A stretch of 64,000 bases of DNA, taken from positions 23,699,272-23,763,271 of the forward strand of contig JAFMSR010000005.1 in NCBI GenBank assembly GCA_022818135.1. The letters run 5' to 3'. The translations under genes and the position numbers were made by a program. Of this stretch, positions 11,585-24,434 are shown one piece after another. The stretch comes from Saxidomus purpurata. Lineage: Eukaryota > Mollusca > Bivalvia > Venerida > Veneridae. How positions within the stretch are numbered: the stretch's first letter is position 1; each line of letters opens with the position of its first letter. The notes under the pieces are model-generated. The model searched no databases, had not been told where the DNA came from, and saw only the letters and a list, made by a program, of their open reading frames with translations.

Positions 11585-14292
11585 TTCTTTCTTTAGCGGT
11601 CACATCAGACTGCAGTTTAACACAGATGATCCTTCTTTCCGCATTTTCCTGATGTATTTCTTCTTTAAGACGGGAGTTCTCTTCGGCGAATCCTTTCCAT
11701 ATCTAACTCGGCTTCCCGTCTCTGAACAAATTTTTCTGGGGATGTATACAGTCCTCTTTTATCATGTATCTAGAATCTCGATGTAATTGAATACAAGTGT
11801 ACCTGGCTTTTTATTCCATTCCAATATGTTTCATATTTTGATATAGATTTAATCAAATGTAAACTCAAGTTTTGAAAGTTAATAATAATTCTAGATACTG
11901 TTGAAACGGAGAATTTATGGGCTAGAACACATTGAAAGTACATGTATAAAGTAGATGTCGATCAGTTGGTATAGAAATATAATGGAGATCTTTATAAGGA
12001 TGTATCATAATAGTAATAAGTGCATACTTATACGACATATAATACAATTATAGACGTAATTTTGATAATACAAGTTTTGCGACCTGGCTTAAAATGATAT
12101 TACCGTGGACCAAGTTAGTGTATATCATTATATCGTATACTCACAAAGAGTAGTGAAAATTATACGAAAAATCAGAAATGCTAAATTGTGCGGTTACACA
12201 TATTTCCAGGTGACACATACTTTTGCAGACCCGGCACGTGAGCGCTATCGGCTAATCAGGATTAAGTATTTGGGATGACAGGTATACGATATATATTATT
12301 ATAGTAAATATATTGAACGGGAACGACAGACATTGAAAGAAACTCTGTTCAAGAGGAAATAACCATGTGTATACTATAGCACATGACTCTTTCTGAAAAC
12401 AAGAAAAGACGCATAAATTGAAAATATCGAAAAGCGTTTTACCTTTCGAAATGGCCATATCAAATATATTAATGATATCAAAAAAAATTTGTTGAAAAGA
12501 CAGTATATGCTTTGAAGCTTCGAAAACGTGTAAGAAAGATATGATATATTTTTATAGACAACTGTAAATGTAAATATACCTAACAGGAATGACAGGATTT
12601 TAGTTTTTAATGAGGATAGTCAGATTTTCTCTAAATTGATTGGAAAAGAACGACATGCATTATACAGATTCATATACATTAATTTAAAAAAAAAAAAAAA
12701 TTTGTTTGGTTAGTCATATTTTAAAAAATGGAAATCTTAAATCTGTTAGATTCTATTAACGTCTTATTTGAAATTATGATTTCAATTTTAGCGGTAGTAT
12801 CAGTTTAAAAGACTTACATGATTGTCTATGGCTTCATCAAGCTTAGATTCCAGAAGTTGTTTATCGCGCTGCAGAGTTTCAATACAATTCTCGTAGTCTT
12901 CAATTCTTTTCTTCTCTATTTGCTCTGCTCTTCGTCTTTCTGCATATTCATATTTATTTTTGTCAGATATTCAAGGATGGTAATGAGTAACTAATGCGAT
13001 GATATCTAATCTTTAAAATAATGTGAATAAAGTGTTGCTGTATCATTTTTGGTTGGGATGGATATTTTGACAGACGGTTCAAAATTAATATAGAAATCTA
13101 GGGCCTTTTCATAACTTAAAGCACCCAAAATTTGTTTCATTAATGCGATCTGTTTACAAATGCAATGATTATTTAATGCATTACCATGCCTGTGAAATTT
13201 ACGAATTATCACATCTAAACTAAGTCCTACTTTACTTTGCCAAAGTATATTTGTATTAATCGAAATCATTGATAGATATTAGATTTAATCAGAAAGCTTT
13301 CATTAGTCTGATTTGTAGCTAATGCTTGAACCTTGTCAAGTCTTTCCCTGAGAGTAGAAATTTCACGCTGAAGACGTTGATTTTCGCTCTCAATTTCATG
13401 ATTTTGTTCTTCTGTAGCAGCAAGCTTTCTCTCGAGAACTTGTACACGTTCTGTAAGTGAAGACCTTTCCTGGACCAGAATGCCAAGCTCTTGACCTATC
13501 TGTCTAAGGCTGGTATTTCTTCTTAAGGCTTGAAACTGAAATCGATTAATTTGCCTGTTTAAACCAAAGTTTAGACCTTTGTCTAGCCCTAACGTGAAAA
13601 GTCAGTTTTTAAATTGATAAAGGAGATTGTCACCATCGATCATAGAACGTCCTGATGCAGGTAAACAAATATTGAACTGAATATAACAGTGACAACAAGC
13701 TGGTAAAACAAAAATGCGGACATAAAACATGATATAGTTTATACTGATTTATCTAAGCTCGATTGTGAAGAAAGCTATAAGCTTATCGAGTCACTTTCGA
13801 GTCTGCTTCCTAGAAAAACCAGTATGGTGTCATATGAGGAGGTACGGTCGTAACCCCATTGGGGCTTGCGACCTCCGGGGTGAGCGGCAGACACCTTAAC
13901 CTCTACACCACCGCTCCTATAACGACAAATGACAAATAAAACACATCGCACAGTAAGCACGTAGAGCTCAGACGTTAGGCATGAATTGCTTTGAAATGTT
14001 TTGTAATAATAGTTTCTTTCACTGGGCAGACTTGAATGTATATTTTCTTTTGGTGTTAAGCGAGATCTTCTCAATAATCTGATACCTTTCATTTATTCGT
14101 CAATACATGTAATGTAATCTTTTTGAATGACTTTTCTCACTTTTGGACATGTTAGACACAACGATGTTTCATTTACTTAAACCTTTAACATAAGAAATGA
14201 AGCATCATCTGCTATGTACTTACCTTTTCTACAATTTCATCTTCAATCCCTACGTGTTCCATTAACACCTCATTTAATCTGTTCAGATCCAT
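11585..14292 (-). CDS. fragmentary multi-exon coiled-coil protein gene
   Basis: Four exon-like blocks lie in order on the minus strand. Exon 1 (14292-14224) starts at an ATG, encodes 23 residues (MDLNRLNEVLMEHV...), and ends AAAG followed by GTAAGT. The exon 2 block (about 13535-13280) starts after TTTCAG in the same phase and is rich in heptad-like Leu/Glu/Gln (QERSSLTERVQVLERKLAA). Exon 3 (12939-12818) encodes ERRRAEQIEKKRIEDYEN and more, and ends CAT followed by GTAAGT. The exon 4 block (about 11721-11590) starts after TTGTTCAG in matching phase. It switches frame once near 11690, into EENSRLKEEIHQENAERR. The whole is coiled coil with no recognised catalytic domain. Intron 1 carries a SINE. 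The exon 2 donor is unclear. The frame break suggests a pseudogene or a sequence error. No family name can be given. Confidence 0.5.
13733..13917 (-). mobile_element. tRNA-derived SINE, fuller copy
   Basis: Same family as 3983-4194, in the first intron of the coiled-coil gene. The minus strand begins GGAGCGGTGGTGTAGAGGTT, so the A box is retained. The B-box region is damaged by a short deletion compared with the other copy (GCAAGCCCC instead of GGTTCGAGCCCC). The body and the 'tagtttata' end match the copy at 4 kb. No clean target duplication was seen. Confidence 0.75.
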
Positions 14293-14919
14293 TTCTAGTT
14301 ATTTTGTTAGAATTAGGTATTTTAAAAGTAAATATAAATATGAAACTGGCATTATCGCCATTACCTTAGTTAAGAATTTGTTTCTGGCTAATGCTATTGT
14401 TAATATGGACAAATAACGGAACAACCTAAGAGTTCAATGGCTATTTTAATACTCAGAATCCCTAACAATATTCACGTGGAAAGTACTACCAGGTGTGTTG
14501 CTTTATGCTAGCATGCATATCATATTACAGAAAATGTGTGTTACAATACATGTATTATGATTGACGTCACAAATATATAACAACTTTGTTGCTATTCGAG
14601 TTAATGAAAAATCAAAACATAAAGTAAAGCCTGATAAACTGGCTGCGGAGCTTCGGAATTTTAGTTAATGTATGTGAAAGTTCAGAAGTGATCATTTTAA
14701 TACATGTTGGTTAACTTTGTTCTCCATAAGTGCTACCTGATATTCAATGTAGTTTCTAACCTTAGGAAGTAACTGAAATATACCTAAGTAGGGATATATT
14801 AGTCTAATTTACAGTTGTATATGTAATATTTACACACTATAATTAAAACGTTAAAGGCATTACGTTTTACGTTGTTGTTAGTTAACCCTAAGGATATTAC
14901 TAGAAAGGACAAAGTTATG
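14293..14919. other. upstream region of coiled-coil gene
   Basis: This would hold any promoter of the minus-strand coiled-coil gene. It is AT-rich with no recognised motif or repeat. Confidence 0.35.
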
Positions 14920-15895
14920 TCGAGCTTCTTTCACTTGTTTACTTCTGACCAGAACTGTTGTCTTAAAATGCACTCCCAGAAAAGATGAATGACCGATTCA
15001 TTACACATACAACAAAAATCACATAATTCTGATGTTTGAATGCTACATGTATATAAATACTTATTTGTTACAATTATTTGCATTAAGTTTTATACTGAAC
15101 TATTATTTATTTTGAGTCTATTGTACAAATAAAGGGTATTTTATATTCTGATTCCAATTCAAGGTCGGTAAACTGGTTATTCCACTTTTGTTGTGCTTTG
15201 TTTTCCGGTATCTGTCCATTGTTGTAATAGTTTGTCATAAACTAACCATATATTTTCACCTATATAATTATTTTTCATAAACTCTGTTTGCGGATGATGT
15301 ATAACCTTTGGTAAAATCTTTTTGATTCTATTTGCGACTGCTTTTTAGCAATTTTATAGTCAATGTTTAACGGTGCCATTGTTCGTAGAAAACATCTTGC
15401 TATTTTGCATATCTAATAATAACGCATCTGCACACTCGTATTCATTAAAATTCCCACAAGTGTCGTTTCTCTATTTTACTTTGGAACTGATGACATTAGG
15501 TAGAAGTCAATTTCGTCTAAACCTATTTGATTCGTTTTATATAATTTATGATAACATTTCTTTTTTTAAATATATAGATTCTGTAATAGCTTCATTATCA
15601 ACGTTTAACCTCTTGAAATAGTTTTCATTTCACTTTTCTTCTTTTCTAAATTTGAGAAATATTTTGAGTATTTTTCAAAACATACAATATGTTTGGTTCT
15701 TGAACGTAAATATATTCCATCAGTTCTTTTATCTGTTATTTTTTCCTAGCTTTCATTTTGCTTCATTTACATTTTCAGCTGATACATCATTAGAGGAACC
15801 ATGTGCAATATATAATTCTAGTTCATCAATATATCTAATCAAATCATTTTCTTCTTTCATATCATTTTTCTTTTTATTAGTGCTACATGAATAGT
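14920..15895 (-). pseudogene. decayed LINE (non-LTR retrotransposon) ORF2 fragment
   Basis: Minus-strand translation in broken frames shows landmarks of a LINE ORF2 in the right order. Near 15650-15720 there is a 'SRTKH...KYFSNLEKR' segment, which precedes the reverse transcriptase. Near 15250-15350 is the RT start, NRIKKILPKVIHHPQTEF followed by YIGENIWLVYD. At about 14960-15035 is the C-terminal cysteine/histidine knuckle (CDFC...HLFWEC). The catalytic core of the RT between the last two blocks is missing, so the copy has a large internal deletion as well as many stops and frameshifts. It is non-functional. The clade is uncertain. Confidence 0.75.
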
Positions 15896-16409
15896 AACAT
15901 TCTAATTAACTACCTTTTAACAGTCCAGAAAGGACCAGTGGATTCGAATCCGCAATGAGTTCTGTAATGTCTTTGATATTGTGCCGTATTTCCTGTTTTA
16001 AATATTTGTCTGATAAAACTGAGTTATTTAGTTTAAAAATACCAGGGCCTCTATGACATTATCTAAAATCTGCAAATCTTCAAAAAAATTAGTGATCATG
16101 GCACAAGCCTATTTAGTAATTTTGAACTGTACAACGATCTTAAGTGAAGTGAGATTGATCTGTGCTTATTGCATAAGAATAAAAATATGTTTCTGTCAAA
16201 AGCAAAAGCACACATTTATATTGGCCTATTCCTTTCCTTAAAAAACTGTGAAATTCAAAAACGGTTTAGTGACATCATTAAAACAAATGTATAACGCTAA
16301 TCAATACTTAAAAATGCTTGGCACTATGAAATTGACATGTAGCAGTAAATGATTTAGCGATGAAAAATTAACTTGATGAATTCAAATACAAGTATATTAA
16401 ACTTGTAAA
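15896..16409. other. intergenic, nothing recognised
   Basis: No supportable feature. A 62-codon plus-strand frame at 16053-16241 has no motif. Confidence 0.35.
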
Positions 16410-17170
16410 AGTAAAAATGTAACTCGTTCAAAAGATACTTTAATTCAAAGTAATCCCAACTATTTAATGAACTTGAGACTGTGAGATTTGGAGAGGGTAT
16501 TGTTCAAATGAAGAAGAGCTTCTCTTTTAGCACTTTTGTTCAAATTCGGGTCATTTTTCACCGTAAAGAACACTAAACAAAAGAAATGCATTGAATATGC
16601 TTAAGAACATGTTTTTCCTGAAGTTTATACAAAAGACGAGCCGGTGTTTCAAAAGGAATTATATAAGAACAACCTTAAACTACAAATATCTAAAAAACTA
16701 ATAAATTGATTACTAGCAGTTTGTCTCATTGCATTCAAAATAAAAGCCGGCTACCAAAAATAAACGCTTATTGGTGTAATAAAAATGACCAACAGAAAAA
16801 GGCCTTTCAAACCAAATGTAATCACCTTTTAATGAACTTGCAGACTATGTAAATCTTGAGAGGGTTAGTCAAAGGTAATAAAAGCTTTGCTTGATCAAGT
16901 ACAACACCTTTGTACAATATTCAGATAAATTCTAACCCGTTAATTACAGTGATAACCAAATAAATGCATTAAATATGCTTAAACATGTTTTTTTGAATGT
17001 TTGTACAGATGAGTTCGGTTATACATACCATATTGCGTAATAAAAACAACCCTGAATAACAGAAACTCAAAAAAAAAAAGATACATGTCGCTTCCAGTTT
17101 ATTCTTTCCATTAACGTACAAAAGGCAGGGTCCAAGATAAAACGCTGTAGGAATATTCAAAAGCAAAAAC
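16410..17170. repeat. two old ~378-bp tandem units
   Basis: Unit 1 (about 16410-16790) and unit 2 (about 16790-17170) share collinear blocks: 'tttaatgaacttg', 'gagagggt', 'tgcattRaatatgctt' (at 16587 and 16965), and 'aacaacc.t.aa'. A third, more decayed match occurs near 17570-17660. There is no coding content. It looks like an ancient local tandem duplication. Confidence 0.55.
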
Positions 17171-18307
17171 AAAAGGAATCAGAACAGAAAATAGAATTTT
17201 TAACAATTGTGCGCATAGTCTTGCCATTTAATAAGCATTTAATACAAGCAGTCATTCAGCTGTTGATTGCCCATTGAACAACGTACTAAAAAATCCCTGA
17301 CCTGTTATTTCACATGTATAGTAAATTTCAGTGTGTATTTGGATCTTCAGCGATTTGACGGCAAATGTATATAGTCATCCAGAACAAATAATCTATCTAT
17401 TGCAGGAACAACATGATTAACAAAAAACAGAAATTATTCAGTGACACCTATTTTTTTTAAAGCCTATGAAAAAAAATCCGATTTAATTGCGAAAGTTACA
17501 AGGTCGGCCTTGTGTACTATGAATAAGCCAATAGTTAATTACAATGTTTGCAAACTTAAAGCAAAAGCAAAAGGAATCAAATAGTTCGGATCAAATGTAA
17601 TCTCTCTCCCCCTAACCGAAAACGATATTAGTCAAGGAAAAAATGGCATTGAGTTTGCTTGCAAATGGTAAACGATACGTAAAAGTCTCTTAAACAGTTT
17701 TTCATGGACCATTGACATTTATTCATAAAATTGTTAGGCTGAATGCGATGATTGAACAATTCAAGAGCATTTCAAATGACAATTGTTAAGCTTATCAAAA
17801 ATTAAATAGACCTGGACAATTCTGTTTCTGTATGAATCAATCATGATAACTATTTATATATCTTGCGGAAATAAACGTTAGTTTAGAATACAGGTTGTAA
17901 AGTGAATGATTTTAATATATTGGTTAGGCCGCACAAACTATTTATAACAACTTCTGTTCATAAAGTTTTAAATTGTGTTAAAGCTTGATCGCATAAGGCA
18001 TGCCCATATGCGAAAAGAGCTTTTTAAGTTGTTAGTTTGGCCAAACAAGTAAGTCGAAGTTCAATAATATAAAAGATTTGTTAACTAAAATTTTTTTTAC
18101 ATACGATAAGTTTATGCATTTTGTTATGCCAGCCTAAAGTCGATGAAATTGAAATCTGATAGATTTTTCAGATAGTTTTTAAGGATCTAACAGTGAAGCA
18201 TTGGTCGGAGAGCTTTATGAAAAACTTTGTTAGGCTGATGCCAAAAACTAATGTCTATGGTATTAGTTAATGCTAATTTATATAATTGAGAAACAATTTA
18301 TTATAAC
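17171..18307. other. intergenic with a possible third decayed tandem unit
   Basis: Apart from the weak third unit near 17570-17660, nothing was recognised. Confidence 0.35.
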
Positions 18308-18693
18308 TTATATTAATCGTTTAGGCTCATCCAGAACTGGATCCTCCTCGGAGAGGCTGTTCATGTAATGCTTTCCTAGGAACTTTCGAACATGTTTGCT
18401 GGTAGCAAACGACTTGGGTGCCTTAAACTGTTTGCAATGACTTGTAACACTGTTGGCCACGACTAATACGGGGACAATTCCATGATTATTTAACTGGTGA
18501 AAAGTAAAGTGGAAAATATACACGAAGTGCTGCGGGAATTTTTAAACATTGAAAATAAGCTTGCTTTCCAATGGGTTGTTGAATTAGGTGAAAATTGGAC
18601 GTTAAAAGGGGATTTGTGTGGCAAACCCTTATACAACATATTTCTTGATTTTGATAATCGATGAACGGGATGTTTGTCACCTACTTCAGCCAT
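18308..18693 (-). CDS. possible small gene with one frame break
   Basis: An ATG in strong context (CACGATGG) at about 18693 opens a 67-codon frame (MAEVGDKHPVHRLSKSRN...). Near its end an overlapping frame takes over and runs on with GIVPVLVVANSVTSHCKQ and SEEDPVLDEPKRL to a stop near 18308. The two frames together give about 125 residues with protein-like composition in an otherwise stop-rich region. That would need one frameshift, or a short unseen intron, around 18530. No domain was recognised. It could be a decayed gene, one with a sequencing error, or chance. Confidence 0.25.
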
Positions 18694-21629
18694 CGTGAAT
18701 ATACAGTTTATGACGTATCCAAAGATTCACAACTGAAATCTTTTAAAGGTGACGTACCCTACAACTAGCAGATTATTTTCATTAAATGCTTAAACATTGA
18801 CCAGAAGCACGTAAAATAATTAAAACGTTCATTTTGCAATTGATTACATGTCAAGAATTGTCTTCTTTATGGACAAAATCAAATTATTCTTTACAATTAT
18901 GGGAGATATTAGATTAACCAAATTTTTCTTTTACATGGGATTTTGTTTCAACATTTGTAATTTAAATCGCATATCACATTTTTAGATTAGGCCTTGGGTC
19001 TTTGTCTCCCGTGCTATCTGTAAACAAAAAGTTTTATTTCAATGTATGTTTTTGTCTACCGGTGCACTGTGAGAGCCAGAAATCAAAACAATGGCGTTGA
19101 AATCTGAAAGCGATCAATTAATCAATTTATGAGCTCTTTTAAGGGCTCTTTATTTTACGTTATTGTTTAGAAACATATTGTTTTAATGATCATAAAAATA
19201 ACAACCCAAGTTGTTTGATACATAATACTAGAGAAATGTCTTAATTTGAAAGTAATGAATGCAATATTTTTGACTGACTGAGTCCATTGTTCTTGTTCTA
19301 AGCGAAGCACGTGCAAATTACCGTTTTCAAATAGCGATTGACTTTCATTTCGGTTTAGAATTAAACGGGCGTGAATTATAATACAAAGATAAGATATTTT
19401 GTTGAAAATGTTCAAAGTTATCATTATGATTTCAATCTAAAGTTTGGGCTGGTGCTGGAAGTTACACTTCTGTTTGTTCAATTTTGTTTCGCGTTACTCA
19501 TTCTTTACCAACGGGCAGACAAATGTACAAGTGTTTAACAACATGCGTTATATAAACCAAATCATAACCATTTAGTATAAAAAATGATTGTCATGGAGTT
19601 ATGCAAGATTGCGTCAAAACTGATTGCTGTTTTTGTCGTCGATTATTCCTATTTTCAAGTAAAGTATCTTACTTACACTGCGACTATGTTGTCGTCCCAC
19701 ATTGGTTTAAGATATTTGTACCAGTCTTTGTGTCTTCTTCTGCCTTGAATATACCATCATATTCTGTATTCATATGCTTTTGACTGTATTATGCCATTTT
19801 CCACATAGAAAAAAATCTTATTCTGGTTATGTTTTTTCGTACAAGTCAGTTTTATGTCTAAATAAATTCACTAAGTGCTTCAAAACTTTCATTACTTCAT
19901 GCCCTAAATCTGTAAGTTACATAAACATTTGACTGAAGTATGGCCCTTTTGTACTTAGACCATATAGATGAAAGTGAAAATTGTTCGATGATATCTCGAG
20001 AACCAATGAAATTTAGTACAATGCACCTAATAATACTCATCAGAGATTCTGACAACTTTTGAAGTATTTGTAGCAAAGTCAAGGCCTATGCAAGTAGATA
20101 TTTAATGTTCAAGCTAATCTAATAGTATATGTTATGTGTATGTTCAGTTAACTGATAAGATTCATGTTTGTATATCATTATTTAAATCGCTGAATTCTAT
20201 TCATGAAATTGGCACTCAATGCTCTATTTTACTTGCAGAAAGACTGTGTCTACAAAGTCTTGTTGTAGGCTGAAAAGCAAACCATTATTACCAAGACTGG
20301 TTTCCAATGCAACGTAGATATTTCAATCACTTAAGACCACATACAATTAAGAAAATGAAGCTTTAATGAATATTTCCAATTTAAGATCAACTATTTACCT
20401 TTAAATGGAAAACTATATTTAACTAGGATAATGAAGCATATACAATGTACGGCCAAATAAAATACCCGAGGGGAATCAGGAATGTTTACGTAAATTTCCA
20501 GAAAGTTTTGGTTAAAATGACTTTTATAATTAGTACAATACAATATCTAGTAAAATGATATCTGAAGCAGATAAACTTATGGACTTTCATACAATTGAGA
20601 TATAATTATAGTTAAATTTATCGGGCAACTTGCACCTGTATTTACATAAATGCAACGTTGCGGTAGATGAGATATAATCTTAATCTAAAGAACATTTAAC
20701 CAGGGACAACAATAGCACGAAGGGCACATATCTCATATTCCTTTTCGTTTGTCTTCAAGGAAAAATCGCAACCATTTAGTACTATTAGTTAATTCCTTAA
20801 ATAAGGAAAATGAAATCTGATACTTACTCGGGTAAGGTAAGTTACTATCTGAGAAAACCTTATGGGGTAAATCAAACAATATGATTGGGCCATTTAAGAA
20901 AATGACTCTGCTTTTAAGGAAAAATTATAGTCTAAATTATTTCAATCCATTAGCACACGACAATACCCAGATCTCTATACAAAAAAGCCGTTATTTTGAA
21001 AGCCGTTTTATATTATCCGTGGTAACTGACAATATACTTGTAAACAATATGAACACAATAATGTTATTAGTGTAGTAACGTGATCCAGAATGCCAGATTT
21101 GCTCGAGTCATGAGTCGGATCATATGAGTACGTAGCACGAGTATGATTCGACCTCGATGAGATCCAATCCGGCTTATGGATCAAATACTATACTAATACA
21201 TGTAACCATTTTATCATATACCTTTTGACACTTGTCTGTGCGAAAATAACTAAATTAGAATGACAATTCAAACATAAAATTGAAGCCAAATGATACAAAC
21301 CATTAATTCTGGAAGTCACAACAATGCTTAGCAATGTATAGTTACAGGAGAGATCAAACCTTTTCTGGGTAGGCGATTATGGAAGTTTGTTAAAGTGACC
21401 ATAAGGTTTAACATGAACTGTGGATTTCAAACATAGATGCTTTTGATTTTATGAGGGCATATTTGATATGATTTGATAAGTAGTAATAATAGCATGTTAG
21501 TAAAATATGATAAAATGCCTTGTTACATAATAAATGCACAGGGTCTTTCAGCGGTTATTACACACGTTTGACGCGGGTGATTCAAAACTCGACAAAAAGT
21601 ATTCATATGGATTTTCTTTAGCTAAGCGT
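18694..21629. other. long intergenic stretch, nothing recognised
   Basis: Nearly 3 kb of AT-rich sequence. The short frames (60-85 codons) show no motifs, splice signals or codon bias. No tRNA-like fold or clear repeat was seen. Confidence 0.4.
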
Positions 21630-22249
21630 AAGGTGACCGAAGAGGAAATTAATGATGATATTGGAAAAATGTCCTCAATGTCCTTGGATTAGCCCTGTTA
21701 TCACACAAGAGTATAGGATTTTATTTATTTAAATGAGGTGGCTATAAAAGATTCACAGGCATTACCTACCTAGACTTGATGACAGCATAGAAGTATTGGC
21801 TGGTTCAAAGTTGTCTGGTTTGGCATAAAGACAGGTTATTCGCAGCTAGATAAAGACGATAAAGATAGACACAAGACAGGATTTTCGATTACAGTTGGTG
21901 AGCAGTGGCAAAGGAAATGCCTTGCTTTTGGTCTTTGTAATTCAACATTTAAACGTCTTATGCGATCAGTTTCTCTGGTTCACTGAGGAAAACATAAATC
22001 ATTTACCTCGATGACATCATTTGTCACTCCAAATCTTTCTCACAGCAGCTTCAGACTCTTTGACTAGTATTTCAACGGTTGAATAATGCGAATCTAAAAC
22101 TGAATTCGAAAACATTTTGTTCAATTCCTAAAAAGATTACTTTTCTTCGGAATACGATAAATGTATATGGTACTGGCACTGATCTGAGAAAGATCGATTT
22201 AACTGAAACCTGGCCAACGTCTAGTATGAGGTGCAATTCTTGAACCTCG
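21630..22249 (+). pseudogene. Ty3/gypsy reverse transcriptase fragment
   Basis: The broken plus-strand translation follows a Ty3/gypsy RT: a 'VTEEEINDDI' segment, then a decayed 'LNEV.IKDSQ' motif, 'RLDDSIEVLAGSK', 'KTGYSQLDKDDKDRHKTGF', 'FGLCN', the degraded YLDD region ('HKSFTSMTSF' where a YIDD-type box is expected), and 'NNANLKLNS'. Several stops and frameshifts are present and the catalytic aspartates are lost, so it cannot be active. The RT is cut at about 22250 by an inverted-repeat insertion. The rest of pol resumes at about 24850. Confidence 0.8.
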
Positions 22250-22935
22250 ACACCCATCTTGCATGTTACGTGTGTTTTGTCCATCTGATATTACATGTTC
22301 TTTTTGATATGCTCTTGCTTAAAACTGGAGAAATGATTACTGCATTTGTCTAAATGGCAAGGCCATTGTGCAATTGATTAGCCTACTTATAATTGACTAC
22401 TGCATCGTGTAGCGTACAACTTTTAGTTGCCTTCCATTCATTGCTTAATGATATTGCCTACGTTAAACTGAAAAGTACATACGCATTAATTCAATTCAAT
22501 TCATTCAAATAGCAGTAAGCATAATGACGAATGCAACTTGTAAGAATGAAATAGAAAGGGAACCAAAAACTTATACCCTGCGACTGCATAAATTAACCAA
22601 AACGGGCACCAATAATACTGGTACCCTTTTAAACCACGAACGAGAATAATTCTGCTGCAGTTGATTAAATTGAGAGATTTAAGTGTACCAAAACAAAACT
22701 AAACTGGTAAAACTTGCCTCCTTTCGTAAAATTATTTTATCTCACTTCAAAAATTGACTCATTCTCCTAAATTGTATGTACCTAATAAAGGTATCGCACA
22801 AAAATCTACATTTTGATATATCTGTATTATTTTTCCTCAAAATATCACATGTTAATTGTACTTAGGATATAACAAATGTACATGTTTGTATGATCACAGC
22901 TTGTAATAAGCATTGATCAGAAAAAAACTTGAAAC

Positions 22936-23025
22936 TTGGAGCAATCTCCCCCACTATCACGCTGATTACAGACGAAAAAGGGAGCAACTACTCCACTATC
23001 ACGCCGTAACAGACGAAAAAAGAAG
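22936..23025. repeat. two-copy ~45-bp tandem repeat
   Basis: GGAGCAATCTCCCCCACTAT and GGAGCAACTACTCCACTATC each begin a unit that continues 'cacgc..gattacagacgaaaaa'. Two adjacent copies lie inside the inverted-repeat element. Confidence 0.6.
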
Positions 23026-23109
23026 TGAGTTGTAAACAGGTAACTATATAGTTTTTAGAAAGTATTATAAATTCACATTTAACATAACCGATTAATCTAT
23101 TCGCTTAAA

Positions 23110-23560
23110 TAAATAGCCAGGGGTTGAGGCGTAGCATGTCAGTTTTGGAGGATGGGGAGACATCAGCTCCAAAGGGGTCGATCGGTTGATTGAGACACGG
23201 GGTTTTGGGTGCCCCGCCTCGGGGTTGATTTGACACCCCGGGAGAATCAAGTTTTACCGCGGCTTATCAACATGTTGGTCACATTCGCCTGTTGAGGGCC
23301 AACCCCTGTCAAACATTGCTTGTCAGATGTTCATCAAGCTGATCCCTGTGGCACCCCTCTGCATGGGTCTGCTCAAGTGTCACTTACCTAATCCCAGGAA
23401 AACACATAGGGTCAGACCAGGGTGTCACCAGAGGTTGGGGACACTTAATACCGATCAAACACAACCCAGACCTTCACGAAGGAAGATATCCAGTCTATGG
23501 TGCCGCCGGTACGTTCAGGAGGGGTAGAGGGCCTGGGGTGGCAGTCAAAGGAAGTTCATC
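23110..23560. other. GC-rich island in the inverted-repeat element
   Basis: This is about 450 bp of markedly GC-rich sequence in an AT-rich window. It includes runs such as GTGCCCCGCCTCGGGG and GACACCCCGGGAG. A 66-codon plus frame (23327-23527) is present but matches nothing I recognise. The island may be a captured non-transposon fragment or the body of a repeat family. Confidence 0.5.
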
Positions 23561-23565
23561 CCGGC

Positions 23566-23885
23566 CACTAGTATTTATCAGAGGAGGGCACCAAAGCTTC
23601 TGTTGTCGGGAAAATACATCCCAGCCCCTATTACTCAAGGGAGCATATCTCAGCTCCTATTAATGAGGAGATTACACCCCAGCCCCTTTCTCAGCGGGAG
23701 CACACCCTAGCCCCATAATCATGAGACACCAAAGCTCATATTAATGAGGGGATTACTCCCAGCCCCTATTACTCAGGGGAGCACAGCCTAGCTCCTATTA
23801 ATGAGGAATACATCCCAGCTCCCATTAATCAGGATGACACCAAAGTTCCTATTAATCAGGAGGAGTACACCCCAGCCCCGGAGCT
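23566..23885. repeat. ~30-bp minisatellite, about 10 degenerate units
   Basis: Units of the form 'gggagcacaccccagcccct' plus 'attaatcag' recur with much variation (caccaaagctcc, tacatcccagctcc, cacagcctagctcc). It adjoins the GC-rich island. Confidence 0.75.
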
Positions 23886-24417
23886 CAACATATTTTGATT
23901 AGGTAAATTACGATAGGGACCTTTTTGCTGGGTGGGGCGGCTCTATATCACCTATTTAAGATACATCTCCTTACATCTAAACTGTACGTACAGCCTTTGC
24001 TTGTGCCCAACACAAAAATAGCTCAAAACGACGAAATATTTACATGCTGTCGAATTAAGCGATTATTTATTTTAGCTAATAGATTTATCAGTTATGTCAA
24101 ATGTGATTGTACACATTTACTTAAACAAAAATACGTGTTTACTAACATAATGGTAGGGTAGTTCTCCAGACTTCATACCAATGGCAAAAGAAATATTCGC
24201 AAGAGTTCTCGTTCACGGTTTAAAAGGGTACCAATATTTTGGTGCCCGTTTTGTTAATTTATGCAGTCGCATTTTGGGGTATAAGTTTAGGTCCCTTTCA
24301 TTTCATTCTTACAAGTTGCATTCGTCATTATGCTTACTGCATTATGTATAAATATATACACAAACACAGTAGTCAATGAAAGTAAACGTAATCACAAAGC
24401 GTATGAACACATAGACA

Positions 24418-24434
24418 GGGGGGGGGGGGGGGGG
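24418..24434. repeat. 17-nt poly-G tract
   Basis: An uninterrupted run of 17 G lies within the right arm of the inverted-repeat element. It is absent from the left arm, so it arose after the arms separated. Confidence 0.9.
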
